From NCBI RefSeq assembly GCF_007830335.1, contig NZ_VLKU01000002.1:310001-374000 (forward strand): a stretch of 64,000 nucleotides of DNA, read 5' to 3'. A program made the position numbers and the translations under genes. The notes under the pieces were generated by a model that did not search any database, was not told the DNA's origin, and was given only the letters and a program-made list of their open reading frames with translations. Source of the DNA: Paracoccus sulfuroxidans. Lineage in GTDB: Bacteria; Pseudomonadota; Alphaproteobacteria; Rhodobacterales; Rhodobacteraceae. Numbering within the stretch: the first letter of the stretch is position 1; each line of letters starts with the position of its first letter. Shown here piece by piece: positions 34,092 to 43,516 of this stretch.

Positions 34092-36346
34092 CCGTCGCGC
34101 TTGCGTTTGCGCTTGGTGGCGCGCTTGATCTCTTTCAGGCGCGCCTGCATCGGCATCCGGCGCACGCCCTTGCGGCGACGCCCGCGCGCGCCTTGGACGA
34201 TGCCCTTGCCTTCCAACTCCAAGAGTTCCAGCATCAGCCCGCCGGTGATCGGTACGGCCTCGGACAGGCGCACCTTGACGCGCTGGCCCACGCTGATCTC
34301 GAGCCCCGTTTCCGAGCCCATCAGCGTCTGCGCGTCCCGGTCGAAATAGAAATATTCGTTGCCGATCTCGCGGATGGGCAGCAGCCCGTCGGCGCCGGTC
34401 TCATCCAGCTTGACGAAAGCGCCGAACTTCTGGACGCCGCTGATCCGTCCCGAGAACTCAGCCCCCACGCGATCCGACAGATAGGCCGCCAGATAGCGGT
34501 CGGTCGTGTCGCGTTCGGCCGCCATCGAGCGGCGCTCGGTCTCGCTGATATGCTCGGCGGTTTCCGACAGCCGGTCGATGTCCTCGGGCGACAGACCGTC
34601 CTTGCCCCATTTATGGCCAAGGATCAGCGCACGATGGACGATCAGGTCCGAATAGCGCCGGATGGGCGAGGTGAAATGCGCGTAGGACCGCAACGCCAGA
34701 CCGAAATGCCCGAAATTCTCGGGGTGGTAATAGGCCTGCGTCATCGAACGCAGCGTGGTCATGTTGATCAGCTCGTCGAAATCGGTGCCCTCGGCCTGAT
34801 CCAGCAGGCGGTTCAGATGGCTGGTCTGCAGGACCTGCCCCTTCGCCAGCGTGAAGCCCGAGGCCTGCGCAACCTCGCGCAGCGCATCCAGCTTTTCCAT
34901 CGAGGGTTCCTCGTGGACGCGATACAGCAGCGGGCCACGCAGACGCTCAAGCTCTTCGGCGGCGGCGACGTTCGCCAGCACCATGAACTCTTCGATCAGC
35001 TTATGGGCATCGAAGCGGTCGCGGAAATTGACCGATTTCACCCGCCCGTCCGGCGTCAACTCAATCCGGCGCTCGGGCAGGTCCAGCTCCAGCGGCTGGC
35101 GCCGTTCGCGCGCCTGTTTCAACAGGCCATAGGCATGCCAAAGCGGCTTGATGACGCTGTCCTCAAGCGGCGCGGTCGCCTCGTCCAGCTTGCCGTCCGC
35201 CGCCGCCTGCGCCTGCTCATAGCTGAGGCTCGCGACCGAGCGCATCATGCCGCGCACGAAATGATGCGAGACCTTGTTGCCCTGCGCATCCAGCCGCATC
35301 TGCACGGCGATCACCGGGCGTTCGACGTCCTCATGCAGCGAGCACAGATCGCCCGACAGCACATCGGGCAGCATCGGCACCACGCGGTCGGGGAAATAGG
35401 TCGAGTTGCCGCGCTTCCACGCCTCGCGGTCGATGGCCGAGCCGGGGGTAACGTAATGCGCGACATCGGCGATGGCGACCCAGATGGTCGCGCCGCCATC
35501 CTCTTCGATGATCGAGGCGACGGCGTCGTCATGGTCGCGTGCGTCCGACGGGTCGATGGTGCAAAGCGGCAGGCCCCGCAGATCCTCGCGCCCCTTCATC
35601 GAAGCAGGGCGCGCGGCCTCGGCCTGGCTCAGCACCTCATCCGGGAATTCATCGGGGATGCCATGCTGGTGAATGGCGATCAGGCTGACGGCGCGCGGGG
35701 CGGAGGGGTCGCCCAGCCGCTCGACAATGCGGGCCGAGGGCAGGCCCAGCCGGTTCTTCGGCCCGGCCTGTTCGGCTTCGACCAGTTCACCATTCTGCGC
35801 GCCATGGGTGGCATCGGCGCGCACGATCCATTCCTTGTCCGCGCCCTTGTCGATGGGCAGGATGCGCCCGCCCGTATGAGGGTCCGAGGTGTCGCGGCGA
35901 AAGATGCCCAGAATGCGCAGGGGCGAATTGACCACGCGGCGGATCAGCCGCGCCTCATATTGATGATCCTCGGCCTGCACCGGGATCAGCCGGGCCAGCA
36001 CCCGCTCTCCGGGGCCGACAGCGGGGTCGGCAGCGCGCGGGCGGAACAGGATGCGCGGCATCGGGCCTTCGCCCGGCCATTCGATGGGTTTGGCAAACAG
36101 ATCGCCATCCGCATCGGGCGACAGGATCTGGATGACGCTGACCGGAGGCAGCGCCTCGGCATCGTGGTAATGCCGCCGGCGGCGCTCAAGCGCACCCTCG
36201 GCCTCAAGCTCTTTCAGCATATGCTTCAGTTCGATCCGCTCAGCCCCCTTGATGCCAAAGGCCTTGGCGATGTCCCGCTTGGCGGTGGCATCGGGATGCT
36301 GGGCAACCCAGTCGAGAATCTGTTGTCGGGAAGGAAGCTGTGCCAT
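34088..36346 (-). CDS. rnr: Ribonuclease R
   Basis: A 752-residue 3'-5' exoribonuclease of the RNase II/R family that digests structured RNA and takes part in tmRNA-linked decay. It has an N-terminal winged helix, cold-shock-like domains, the RNB catalytic block (I-D-P-S-D-A-R-D-H-D-D-A-V) at about residue 270, an S1 domain and a Lys/Arg-rich tail from about 715. The ATG at 36346 (M-A-Q-L-P) is preferred to the GTG six bases earlier. Confidence 0.95.
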   Translation of the reverse strand: MAQLPSRQQILDWVAQHPDATAKRDIAKAFGIKGAERIELKHMLKELEAEGALERRRRHYHDAEALPPVSVIQILSPDADGDLFAKPIEWPGEGPMPRILFRPRAADPAVGPGERVLARLIPVQAEDHQYEARLIRRVVNSPLRILGIFRRDTSDPHTGGRILPIDKGADKEWIVRADATHGAQNGELVEAEQAGPKNRLGLPSARIVERLGDPSAPRAVSLIAIHQHGIPDEFPDEVLSQAEAARPASMKGREDLRGLPLCTIDPSDARDHDDAVASIIEEDGGATIWVAIADVAHYVTPGSAIDREAWKRGNSTYFPDRVVPMLPDVLSGDLCSLHEDVERPVIAVQMRLDAQGNKVSHHFVRGMMRSVASLSYEQAQAAADGKLDEATAPLEDSVIKPLWHAYGLLKQARERRQPLELDLPERRIELTPDGRVKSVNFRDRFDAHKLIEEFMVLANVAAAEELERLRGPLLYRVHEEPSMEKLDALREVAQASGFTLAKGQVLQTSHLNRLLDQAEGTDFDELINMTTLRSMTQAYYHPENFGHFGLALRSYAHFTSPIRRYSDLIVHRALILGHKWGKDGLSPEDIDRLSETAEHISETERRSMAAERDTTDRYLAAYLSDRVGAEFSGRISGVQKFGAFVKLDETGADGLLPIREIGNEYFYFDRDAQTLMGSETGLEISVGQRVKVRLSEAVPITGGLMLELLELEGKGIVQGARGRRRKGVRRMPMQARLKEIKRATKRKRKRDG

Positions 36347-36372
36347 GCGCACACGCTAGCATGCAGTGCAGT

Positions 36373-36399
36373 CCGGGGGCAGAGGAAAAGCGCCCCCGG
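36373..36399 (-). terminator. Hairpin after fdsD
   Basis: An 8-bp GC stem (CCGGGGGC 36373-36380 with GCCCCCGG 36392-36399) lies directly after the last fds gene on the minus strand. There is no T run, so it is a weak or Rho-assisted terminator, or an RNA-stabilising end. Confidence 0.45.
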
Positions 36400-36412
36400 C
36401 GCCGGGATCGCC

Positions 36413-36637
36413 TCAGCTTTCCGAAGCAACCTTCGGAGGACGAATGAAACTCGCCGCATCGCGGACGATCGGATCGGCCTCAGCACCGGCGCTGATCTGG
36501 GCCAGAAAATCCTTGCGCATCTGCGGCGACCACGAGTCGTTGATATGCGCCGCCACCGCCTGAGCCGGGGGCTCATCCGGCTGGCTGCGGAAGAAATCGG
36601 CCATCTGGGTGGCCATGCGGATAAGCTTGTCTTGCAT
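36413..36637 (-). CDS. fdsD: Formate dehydrogenase delta subunit
   Basis: A 74-residue FdsD protein: D-K-L-I-R-M-A-T-Q-M-A-D-F-F, then A-A-H-I-N-D-S-W-S-P-Q-M-R-K-D. In Rhodobacter capsulatus FdsD is needed for the mature, active enzyme and associates with it. It starts nine bases after fdhD and is the last gene of the fdsGBACD order. Confidence 0.9.
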   Translation of the reverse strand: MQDKLIRMATQMADFFRSQPDEPPAQAVAAHINDSWSPQMRKDFLAQISAGAEADPIVRDAASFIRPPKVASES

Positions 36638-36646
36638 GGTCGGTCC

Positions 36647-37495
36647 TTAATCCTGCGGTGATCCCGGGATCCGCCCGGGATGGGTGTAAAGGTCAAATCC
36701 GTCCGCGCGGGCCCGCGCGATCAGTGTCATTCCGGCCGCCTCGGCCCAGGCCAGCGCCAGCGCCGTGGGCGCACTTGCGCCGATCAGGATGGGCGCGCCG
36801 ATGCGGGCGGCCTTCTGGACCAGATCGACCGACAGGCGCGAGGACATCACGATGGCCCCCCGCGTCGCATCAATCCCCTGCCGCGCCAAGGCACCCGAGA
36901 GCTTGTCGAGCGCATTGTGCCGCCCCACATCCTCGCGCACCAGCGCGGTTTCGCCGTCCCAGAACCCCGCGCCGTGAATGGCCGGGGTCTCGGCCCGCCG
37001 GACCTGACCCGAGGCCATGGCCGCCATCGCGCGTCCCACATCCCCGGCGGTCATGATCCAGTTCGAGGTGACGGGCAGGATCTGCGGCAGCGCGGCCTCG
37101 ATGCTGTCGACACCGCAAAGACCGCAGCCCACGGGGCCAACCATGCTGCGCCGCCGCTCGGCCAAACGCGCGGCATGGCCGGGCTTCAGCCACAGCCGCG
37201 CCTCGACGGCGGGCAGGCCCTGCACCTCGACCGGCATCTCCTCGAAGCCGGTGATCTCGTCCAGCGAGGCGATCAGCCCTTCGGTCAGCGCAAAGCCTAC
37301 GGCGAAGTCCCGAAGGTCGTGAGGCGTCGCCATCAGCACCGCCTGTGACATGCCGTCGATGACGATGGCCACAGGCTGTTCCTCGGGGCTGGGCAGCAGA
37401 CGTCCCCTGCCCCAATGCCCGTCCTGCCACCGAAGTGGCCCGGTCGGGGCGACAGCCGCATCACCTGCGGCTGTCCTGTCCGATATGGCCGTCAT
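36647..37495 (-). CDS. fdhD: Formate dehydrogenase accessory sulfurtransferase FdhD (FdsC)
   Basis: A 282-residue chaperone that hands sulfur to the molybdenum cofactor before it enters the formate dehydrogenase and binds the bis-MGD cofactor. The active-site motif C-G-L-C-G is present, with R-E-D-V-G-R-H-N-A-L-D-K and S-S-R-L-S downstream. The ATG at 37495 is chosen over a TTG at 37516. It is the gene called fdsC in Rhodobacter. It follows fdsA by 36 bases. Confidence 0.92.
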   Translation of the reverse strand: MTAISDRTAAGDAAVAPTGPLRWQDGHWGRGRLLPSPEEQPVAIVIDGMSQAVLMATPHDLRDFAVGFALTEGLIASLDEITGFEEMPVEVQGLPAVEARLWLKPGHAARLAERRRSMVGPVGCGLCGVDSIEAALPQILPVTSNWIMTAGDVGRAMAAMASGQVRRAETPAIHGAGFWDGETALVREDVGRHNALDKLSGALARQGIDATRGAIVMSSRLSVDLVQKAARIGAPILIGASAPTALALAWAEAAGMTLIARARADGFDLYTHPGRIPGSPQD

Positions 37496-37531
37496 TCTGA
37501 CCCGGTCCTGTTCCAAAGCAGCCCTTTCGGG

Positions 37532-40411
37532 TCACTCGGCAGCGGTGGGCAGGATCCGGCGCGAAAGATCGGAATGGGTCTGGTACTCTTCCTGCCAATC
37601 CGACGGCCCGTTCGAGGGGCTGACCTGCACGGCCGTCACCTTGAATTCGGGGCAGTTGGTTGCCCAGTCCGAATTGTCGGTGGTGACCACGTTGGCCTGC
37701 GTCGTCGGGTGGTGGAAGGTCGTGTAGACCACGCCCGGTGCCACACGCTCGGTGATCTCGGCCCGCAGGCTGGTATCGCCGGAACGAGAGGCCACGCGCA
37801 CCCAGTCACCCGAGCGGATGCCCCGGTTTTCGGCGTCTGAGGGGTGGATCTCCAGAACATCCTCGGAGTGCCAGACCTGGTTGTCGGTCCGCCGCGTCTG
37901 CGCGCCCACGTTATACTGCGACAAGATCCGGCCCGTCGTCAGCAAGAGCGGGAAGCGAGAGCCGGTGCGCTCATCCGTCGCCACATATTCGGTGTGGATG
38001 AACTTGCCCTTGCCGCGCACGAAACCGTCGATGTGCATCAAGGGCGTGCCCAGCGGCGCGGCCTCGTTACACGGCCATTGCACCGAACCTTCGCGATCGA
38101 GCAGATCGAAGCTGACCCCCGAGAAGCTGGGCGTGGTCATCGCGATTTCGTCCATGATTTCGGACGGGTGGGTATAGGTCCAGTTGGCGCCCAGGGTGTT
38201 GGCCAGCATCTGGGTGATTTCCCAGTCTTCATAGCCGTTCTTCGGCGACATGGCCTTGCGGACCATGTTGATGCGCCGCTCGGCATTGGTGAAGGTGCCG
38301 TTCTTTTCCAGGAAGGACGAGCCGGGCAGGAACACATGCGCATAGTTCGCGGTCTCGTTCAGGAACAGGTCATGCACGATGACGATGTCCATGGACGAGA
38401 GCGCCCCGGTGACATGCTTGGTGTCGGGGTCGGACTGAACGATGTCCTCACCCTGGCAGTAAAGGCCCTTGAAGCGACCGTTCAGCGCCTCGTCGAACAT
38501 GTTGGGGATGCGCAGACCGGGTTCATCCGACAGCGGCACGCCCCAGACGCGTTCGTAAAGCGCCCGCGTTTCCGGGTCCGACACATGGCGGTAGCCCGGG
38601 TATTCATGCGGGAACGAGCCCATGTCACAGGAACCCTGCACGTTGTTCTGACCACGCAGCGGGTTCACGCCGGTGCCCGGACGACCGATGTTGCCGGTCA
38701 TCATGGCAAGGTTGGCGATCGCCATGACGGTGGTCGACCCCTGCGAATGCTCGGTGACGCCCAGACCATAGAAGATCGAGGCGCGCGGTGCGGCCGCATA
38801 GGCCCGTGCCGCCTGACGGATCAGATCCGCCGGAACTTGGCTCAGCTTTTCGACTTCCTCGGGGCTGTGACGCGGATCCAGCAGGAACTCGCTATAGGCC
38901 AGGAACTCATCCCAGTCGCAGCGGGTGCGGATGTATTCCTCGTCGTAGAGCTTTTCAGAGACGATCACATGCGCCAGCGAGGTGACGACCGCGACGTTGG
39001 TGCCCGGACGCAGCGGCAGATGCCAGCTGTCACCCAGATGCGGCGTCTCAAGGATGTCGGTGCGGCGCGGGTCAAGGACGATCAGCCCTGCCCCTTCGCG
39101 CAGACGGGCGCGCATCCGGCTGCCGACGACGGGGTGACCGTCGGTCGGGTTACAGCCGATGATCAGCATCAGATCGGTTTCATCGATCGAGTCGAAGTCA
39201 TGCGTCCCGGCCGAGGTGCCGAAGGCGGTCTTCAGACCATAGCCCGTGGGCGAGTGGCAGACGCGGGCGCAGGTATCGGTATTGTTGTTTCCGAAAACCG
39301 CACGGGTCAGCTTCTGCACCAGATAGGTTTCTTCGTTGGTGCAGCGCGACGAGGTGATGACGCCGATCGAGTCACGGCCAAAATCGGCCTGCGCCTTCTT
39401 CAGACGGTCAGCGGCGAAATTCAGCGCCTCGTCCCAGCTGACGATGCGCCAGGGATCGGTGATCTTTTCACGGACCATCGGCTCCAGCTTGCGGTCCTGG
39501 TGCGTCGCATAGCCCCAGGCGAAGCGTCCCTTGACGCAGCTATGGCCGTGGTTGGCCTTGCCGTCCTTCGAGGGCACCATCTTCACGACTTCCTCGCCGC
39601 GCATATGCGCGTCAAACGAGCAGCCGACGCCGCAATAGGCGCAGGTCGTCTTGACGATGCGCTCGGGCGTGCCGATCTCGAACACCTTGTTCTCGATCAG
39701 GGTCGCGGTCGGGCAGGCCTGCACGCAGGCGCCGCAGCTGACGCAATCCGAGCTGAGGAAGTTGTCGCCCGACATGCCCGCGCTGACGCGGCTGTCAAAG
39801 CCACGGCCTTCGATGGTCAGCGCGAAAGTGCCCTGAATTTCCTCGCAGGCGCGGACGCAGCGGTTGCAGACGATGCATTTCGCCGGGTCGAAGCTGAAAT
39901 AGGGGTTCGACTGGTCCTTGGGACGATATTCCGGGTTCGGGCCTTCGGCGGTCCGGCGCTGGAAGTGGTTGGTGCCGGGCTCATAGCGAACCTCGCGCAG
40001 ACCCACGGCACCGGCCATGTCCTGCAATTCGCAATCGCCGTTGGCCGCGCAGGTCAGGCAGTCCAGCGGGTGGTCCGAGATGTAAAGCTCCATCACGCCG
40101 CGACGGATCTGGGCGACCTCGTCGGTCTGGGTGTGGACATTCATGCCCTCGAAGACCGGGGTGGTGCAGCTGGCGGGCGTGCCGCGCATGCCGTCGATCT
40201 GCACGACGCAGATCCGGCACGAGCCGAAAGCGTTCAGGCTGTCGGTCGCACACAGTTTCGGCACGGTGACGCCCGCAATCGCGGCCGCCCGCATGACCGA
40301 GGTGCCGCCGGGCACGCTGACGGGAATGCCGTCGATGGTCAGGTTGACGATGACGTCGGATTTGACCGCCGGGGTACCCAGGTCGCGGTCGGGAATGATG
40401 AAATCTTTCAT
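37532..40411 (-). CDS. fdsA: Formate dehydrogenase alpha (catalytic) subunit
   Basis: A 959-residue molybdopterin enzyme subunit. An N-terminal 2Fe-2S ferredoxin-like region has C-x(10)-C-x(2)-C type spacing (G-S-C-R-I-C), then a His-Cys cluster (H-P-L-D-C-L-T-C-A-A-N-G-D-C) and two 4Fe-4S clusters (C-I-V-C-N-R-C and C-V-S-C-G-A-C). The Mo/bis-MGD domain follows, with C-A-Y-C-G-V-G-C-S and the probable Mo-ligand Cys in C-A-R-V-C-H-S-P. It is the NAD-linked, soluble, oxygen-tolerant type. The start overlaps the fdsB stop. Confidence 0.95.
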   Translation of the reverse strand: MKDFIIPDRDLGTPAVKSDVIVNLTIDGIPVSVPGGTSVMRAAAIAGVTVPKLCATDSLNAFGSCRICVVQIDGMRGTPASCTTPVFEGMNVHTQTDEVAQIRRGVMELYISDHPLDCLTCAANGDCELQDMAGAVGLREVRYEPGTNHFQRRTAEGPNPEYRPKDQSNPYFSFDPAKCIVCNRCVRACEEIQGTFALTIEGRGFDSRVSAGMSGDNFLSSDCVSCGACVQACPTATLIENKVFEIGTPERIVKTTCAYCGVGCSFDAHMRGEEVVKMVPSKDGKANHGHSCVKGRFAWGYATHQDRKLEPMVREKITDPWRIVSWDEALNFAADRLKKAQADFGRDSIGVITSSRCTNEETYLVQKLTRAVFGNNNTDTCARVCHSPTGYGLKTAFGTSAGTHDFDSIDETDLMLIIGCNPTDGHPVVGSRMRARLREGAGLIVLDPRRTDILETPHLGDSWHLPLRPGTNVAVVTSLAHVIVSEKLYDEEYIRTRCDWDEFLAYSEFLLDPRHSPEEVEKLSQVPADLIRQAARAYAAAPRASIFYGLGVTEHSQGSTTVMAIANLAMMTGNIGRPGTGVNPLRGQNNVQGSCDMGSFPHEYPGYRHVSDPETRALYERVWGVPLSDEPGLRIPNMFDEALNGRFKGLYCQGEDIVQSDPDTKHVTGALSSMDIVIVHDLFLNETANYAHVFLPGSSFLEKNGTFTNAERRINMVRKAMSPKNGYEDWEITQMLANTLGANWTYTHPSEIMDEIAMTTPSFSGVSFDLLDREGSVQWPCNEAAPLGTPLMHIDGFVRGKGKFIHTEYVATDERTGSRFPLLLTTGRILSQYNVGAQTRRTDNQVWHSEDVLEIHPSDAENRGIRSGDWVRVASRSGDTSLRAEITERVAPGVVYTTFHHPTTQANVVTTDNSDWATNCPEFKVTAVQVSPSNGPSDWQEEYQTHSDLSRRILPTAAE

Positions 40412-41961
40412 TCTGCGGCCTCCTTGCGCGGCGCCGAGCGCCCGCGGAAATCATCAGGAAAATGGGTCAGCGCGGACATCACCGGGAAGGGTGCGAACCC
40501 TCCAAGCGCGCAAAGCGAGCCCCATTTCATCGTGTTGCAAAGATCGGTCAGGACCGGGATCATCTCTTCCTCGCCCTGGGCGATGCGGTCTATGGTCTCG
40601 ACGCCCCGGATCGAGCCGATGCGGCAAGGCGTGCATTTCCCGCAGGATTCGACGGCGCAGAATTCCATCGCGAAGCGCGACAGTTTCAGCATGTCGGCGG
40701 TGTCGTCGAAGACGCTGATGCCGGCATGGCCCAGCAGGCCCTCTTTCGTCGCCAGTTCCTCATAGCCGAAGGCCACGTCGAAATTCTCGACCGGGATGTA
40801 GGCGCCCAGCGGGCCGCCGACCTGCACCGCCTTGACCGGGCGGCCCGTGGCCGTGCCGCCACCGATCTCATTGACGATATGGCCCAGCGACATGCCGAAG
40901 GCCGCCTCGAAAAGCCCGCCATATTTGACGTTGCCCGCGATCTGGATCGGGATCGTCCCTTTCGAGCGTCCGATGCCAAGCGCGCCATAGGCCGCGCCGC
41001 CATTCTCGATGATCCACGGAACGGCGCCCAGCGACAGCACGTTGTTGACCACCGTCGGACGGCCCATGAAGCCTTCCAGCGCCGGGATCGGGGGTTTGGC
41101 GCGCACGATGCCGCGCTTGCCTTCCAGGCTGTTCAAAAGGCTCGTTTCCTCGCCGCAGACATAGGCACCCGCGCCGACGCGAACCTCCATGTCATAGGCG
41201 TAATCCGAGCCCAGCACCGACTGCCCCAGCATGCCATAGCGGCGCGCATCGGCAATCGCGTCATTCATCGCGCGGATGGCGTCGGGATATTCGCTGCGGA
41301 TATAGCAATAGCCCTGCGTCGCACCGGTCGCGACACCGGCAATCGCCATGCCCTCGATCAGGCAAAGCGGGTCGCCCTCCATCAGCATGCGGTCGGCAAA
41401 GCTGCCACTGTCGCCCTCATCCGCGTTGCAGACGATGTATTTCTGCGGTCCGGGGGCGCCCGCGACGGTCTTCCACTTGATCGCGGTCGGGAAGCCGGCG
41501 CCGCCACGTCCGCGCAGACCCGATTCCATCACCTCGTTCACGATGGCCTCGGGACCGATCTCGATGGCGCGACGCAGGCCCGCAAGCCCGCCATGCGCCT
41601 CGTAATCCGCGACCGAGACCGGGTCGATCACGCCCACGCGGGCGAAGGTCAGGCGTTGCTGGCCCTTCATCCAGGGCAGTTCCTCGACCGGGCCCAGCGA
41701 CAGCGCATGGCCGTCGACCTTGCCCTCGGCGATCAACCCGGCCAGCGCATCAACGTCAGCCTCGTCAACCGGCCCGAAGCCGTAACGGACGCCGTCCTTC
41801 TCGACCTCCACCAGAGGCTCCAGCCAGATCATCCCGCGCGTGCCGTTGCGCACGATGGTCGCGTCAACGCCCCGGCGCTTCAGCGCGGCGCCCAGCTCCA
41901 CCGCAACCTCGTCCGAGCCGACCGCGCGTGCGGCCGCATCAATGGGTACGAAAATCTTCAT
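40408..41961 (-). CDS. fdsB: Formate dehydrogenase beta subunit (NADH/FMN)
   Basis: A 517-residue NuoF-like subunit that passes electrons from the alpha subunit to NAD+. Its N-terminus resembles thioredoxin-like NuoE, followed by the FMN/NAD domain with G-R-G-G-A-G-F-P-T-A-I-K-W and the 4Fe-4S motif C-G-K-C-T-P-C-R. It overlaps fdsA and fdsG by four bases each, giving tight stoichiometric translation. Confidence 0.95.
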   Translation of the reverse strand: MKIFVPIDAAARAVGSDEVAVELGAALKRRGVDATIVRNGTRGMIWLEPLVEVEKDGVRYGFGPVDEADVDALAGLIAEGKVDGHALSLGPVEELPWMKGQQRLTFARVGVIDPVSVADYEAHGGLAGLRRAIEIGPEAIVNEVMESGLRGRGGAGFPTAIKWKTVAGAPGPQKYIVCNADEGDSGSFADRMLMEGDPLCLIEGMAIAGVATGATQGYCYIRSEYPDAIRAMNDAIADARRYGMLGQSVLGSDYAYDMEVRVGAGAYVCGEETSLLNSLEGKRGIVRAKPPIPALEGFMGRPTVVNNVLSLGAVPWIIENGGAAYGALGIGRSKGTIPIQIAGNVKYGGLFEAAFGMSLGHIVNEIGGGTATGRPVKAVQVGGPLGAYIPVENFDVAFGYEELATKEGLLGHAGISVFDDTADMLKLSRFAMEFCAVESCGKCTPCRIGSIRGVETIDRIAQGEEEMIPVLTDLCNTMKWGSLCALGGFAPFPVMSALTHFPDDFRGRSAPRKEAAE

Positions 41962-42437
41962 GCGCGCACTCCCTCGGCCCAGCGGCGGACCTTCTCAAGG
42001 CTCGCCCGCCCCACAAGGCGCTGATCCAGCTGCGCCGACGGGCAGCTGGCGCAAAGGCCCAGACAGAACACCGGCTCCAGCGTGATCTTTCCGTCTGCGG
42101 TGGTCTCGTGCCAGTCGATGCCCAAGGCCTCGCGCACCTGATCGGCCAGCTCATCCGCGCCCATCGACTGACAGGCCTCGGCCCGGCACAGACGCAGGAC
42201 ATGGGGGGCTGCGGGGTGATCACGAAAATCGTGATAGAAGCTCACAACTCCGTAAACTTCCGCCCGGGTCATACCCAGGGCAGAGGCCAGAATCGGCTGC
42301 GCTTCTTCGGGCACATAGCCCCATTCCGCTTGAACCGAATGCAGAATCGGAAGCAATGGCCCTTCCTGATCGGCATGCGAGGCGATGATCGCCTGTAATC
42401 TTTCGTTAAACTCAGCGTCGTTCACGGCTGACATCAT
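41958..42437 (-). CDS. fdsG: Formate dehydrogenase gamma subunit
   Basis: A 159-residue NuoE-like 2Fe-2S protein. Cysteines in L-C-R-A-E-A-C and C-L-G-L-C-A-S-C-P match the thioredoxin-like ferredoxin pattern. It is the first gene of the fds operon, overlapping fdsB by four bases, and begins 82 bases after the LysR gene with two ATGs in tandem at 42437 and 42434. Confidence 0.95.
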   Translation of the reverse strand: MMSAVNDAEFNERLQAIIASHADQEGPLLPILHSVQAEWGYVPEEAQPILASALGMTRAEVYGVVSFYHDFRDHPAAPHVLRLCRAEACQSMGADELADQVREALGIDWHETTADGKITLEPVFCLGLCASCPSAQLDQRLVGRASLEKVRRWAEGVRA

Positions 42438-42513
42438 GGCTGGAACTGTCCGGGCTATTAAACTTTCTCTACAGTGAAGTTACCGCCGCGTGATAGCCAA
42501 AGCAATCGCAACA

Positions 42514-42528
42514 TATCGTTTATTGATA
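42514..42528. promoter_or_regulatory. LysR-type binding-site candidate at the end of the LysR gene
   Basis: TATC-N7-GATA (42514-42517 and 42525-42528) overlaps the LysR gene's own stop codon, 77-91 bases before the fdsG start. A nearby GATAGCC-N-AATCG (42492-42507) may add a second half-site. LysR proteins usually bind T-N11-A type dyads; the exact fit is loose. Confidence 0.4.
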
Positions 42529-43392
42529 GACGCCTTCTATCGAACGCGCGACCCGCAAAAGCGCCTCGACCAGCGGCGGATGCGGCTCGCGGGCGGCGGT
42601 GACCAGGCCGACCATATGCCCCTCGCCCTTCAGATCGCGCGCCTTGACGCCCTCGGGCAAAGGCAACCCAAGCGCCAGAGAGCGTGGCAGGATCGCGGCC
42701 CACTCTCCACTGGCCACATGCGCCAGAATCGCCAGCATCGAGGTCGATTCGACTCGCGGCATCGCCTCCGCCCCCGCCGCCAGCAGATGGCGCGTGACAA
42801 TGCGGCGGTTCTGCATGTCAGGCGTCAGCAGGCACAGAGGACGGAGCGCCGCCTCGGACCATTCCGCAGGGGCGGTGTCCTCGCTGCGATCCACCAGACA
42901 ATAGGTCTCGCGATAGAAGGGCACAGCGTGAACACGACCGATGGGCTCGCTGTCCAGATAGGTCACGCCCGCATCCAGCTCCAACGCCTCGATCTGCTCG
43001 CGGATCTCGTCCGATGAGCGCGACAGGATCGACACCCCGGCATTCTCATGCCGTCGCAGAAACGGCCCGGTCAGCTCGGCAATGCGTGGCATGGCGGTGG
43101 GAATCACCCCGATCCGCAACCGCCCCGAAACCCCGCGACGGCTCGCTTCCATTTCCGCTTGCATGGTACGGGCATCGGCCACAATCCGCCGCGCCCAGTC
43201 CAGAACCCGCTCACCCTCGGGCGTCAGCCCCTGAAAACGCGACCCCCGGCGAACCAGCTGAACCCCCAGCTGCTCCTCCAGCGCCTTCACGGCCGAGGAC
43301 AGGGTCGGCTGCGTGATCCCCAGACTGGCGGCCGCGCGCCCAAAATGCTGCTCGCGCGCCAGAACCAGAAACATGTTCAGCCGATCAATCAC
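42520..43392 (-). CDS. LysR-family regulator of the formate dehydrogenase operon
   Basis: A 290-residue activator-type regulator. The helix-turn-helix is in the first 60 residues (F-G-R-A-A-A-S-L-G-I-T-Q-P-T-L-S), followed by a periplasmic-binding-like effector domain. It lies just upstream of fdsG and reads the same way, not divergently as is usual for LysR regulators. By position it probably activates fdsGBACD, with formate or a redox/carbon signal as effector (inference). Confidence 0.88.
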   Translation of the reverse strand: MIDRLNMFLVLAREQHFGRAAASLGITQPTLSSAVKALEEQLGVQLVRRGSRFQGLTPEGERVLDWARRIVADARTMQAEMEASRRGVSGRLRIGVIPTAMPRIAELTGPFLRRHENAGVSILSRSSDEIREQIEALELDAGVTYLDSEPIGRVHAVPFYRETYCLVDRSEDTAPAEWSEAALRPLCLLTPDMQNRRIVTRHLLAAGAEAMPRVESTSMLAILAHVASGEWAAILPRSLALGLPLPEGVKARDLKGEGHMVGLVTAAREPHPPLVEALLRVARSIEGVYQ

Positions 43393-43435
43393 GCATCAAC
43401 CACCATCAGTCGCAGGGAATGCTTCTTTCATGCCG

Positions 43436-43468
43436 AAATATCCCGGGGTCCGGGGCAGAGCCCCGGTC
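43436..43468. repeat. REP-like GC palindrome between purS and the LysR gene
   Basis: The segment AAATATCCCGGGG then a perfect 7-bp hairpin CCGGGGC-AGA-GCCCCGG (43450-43466) resembles GC-rich palindromes found between genes in Rhodobacteraceae. It may also end transcripts from either side. Confidence 0.6.
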
Positions 43469-43516
43469 GGCAGTCCCGAAGGCGCGGCACCCAAATCAGG
43501 CGCCGCGGCCTAAACA

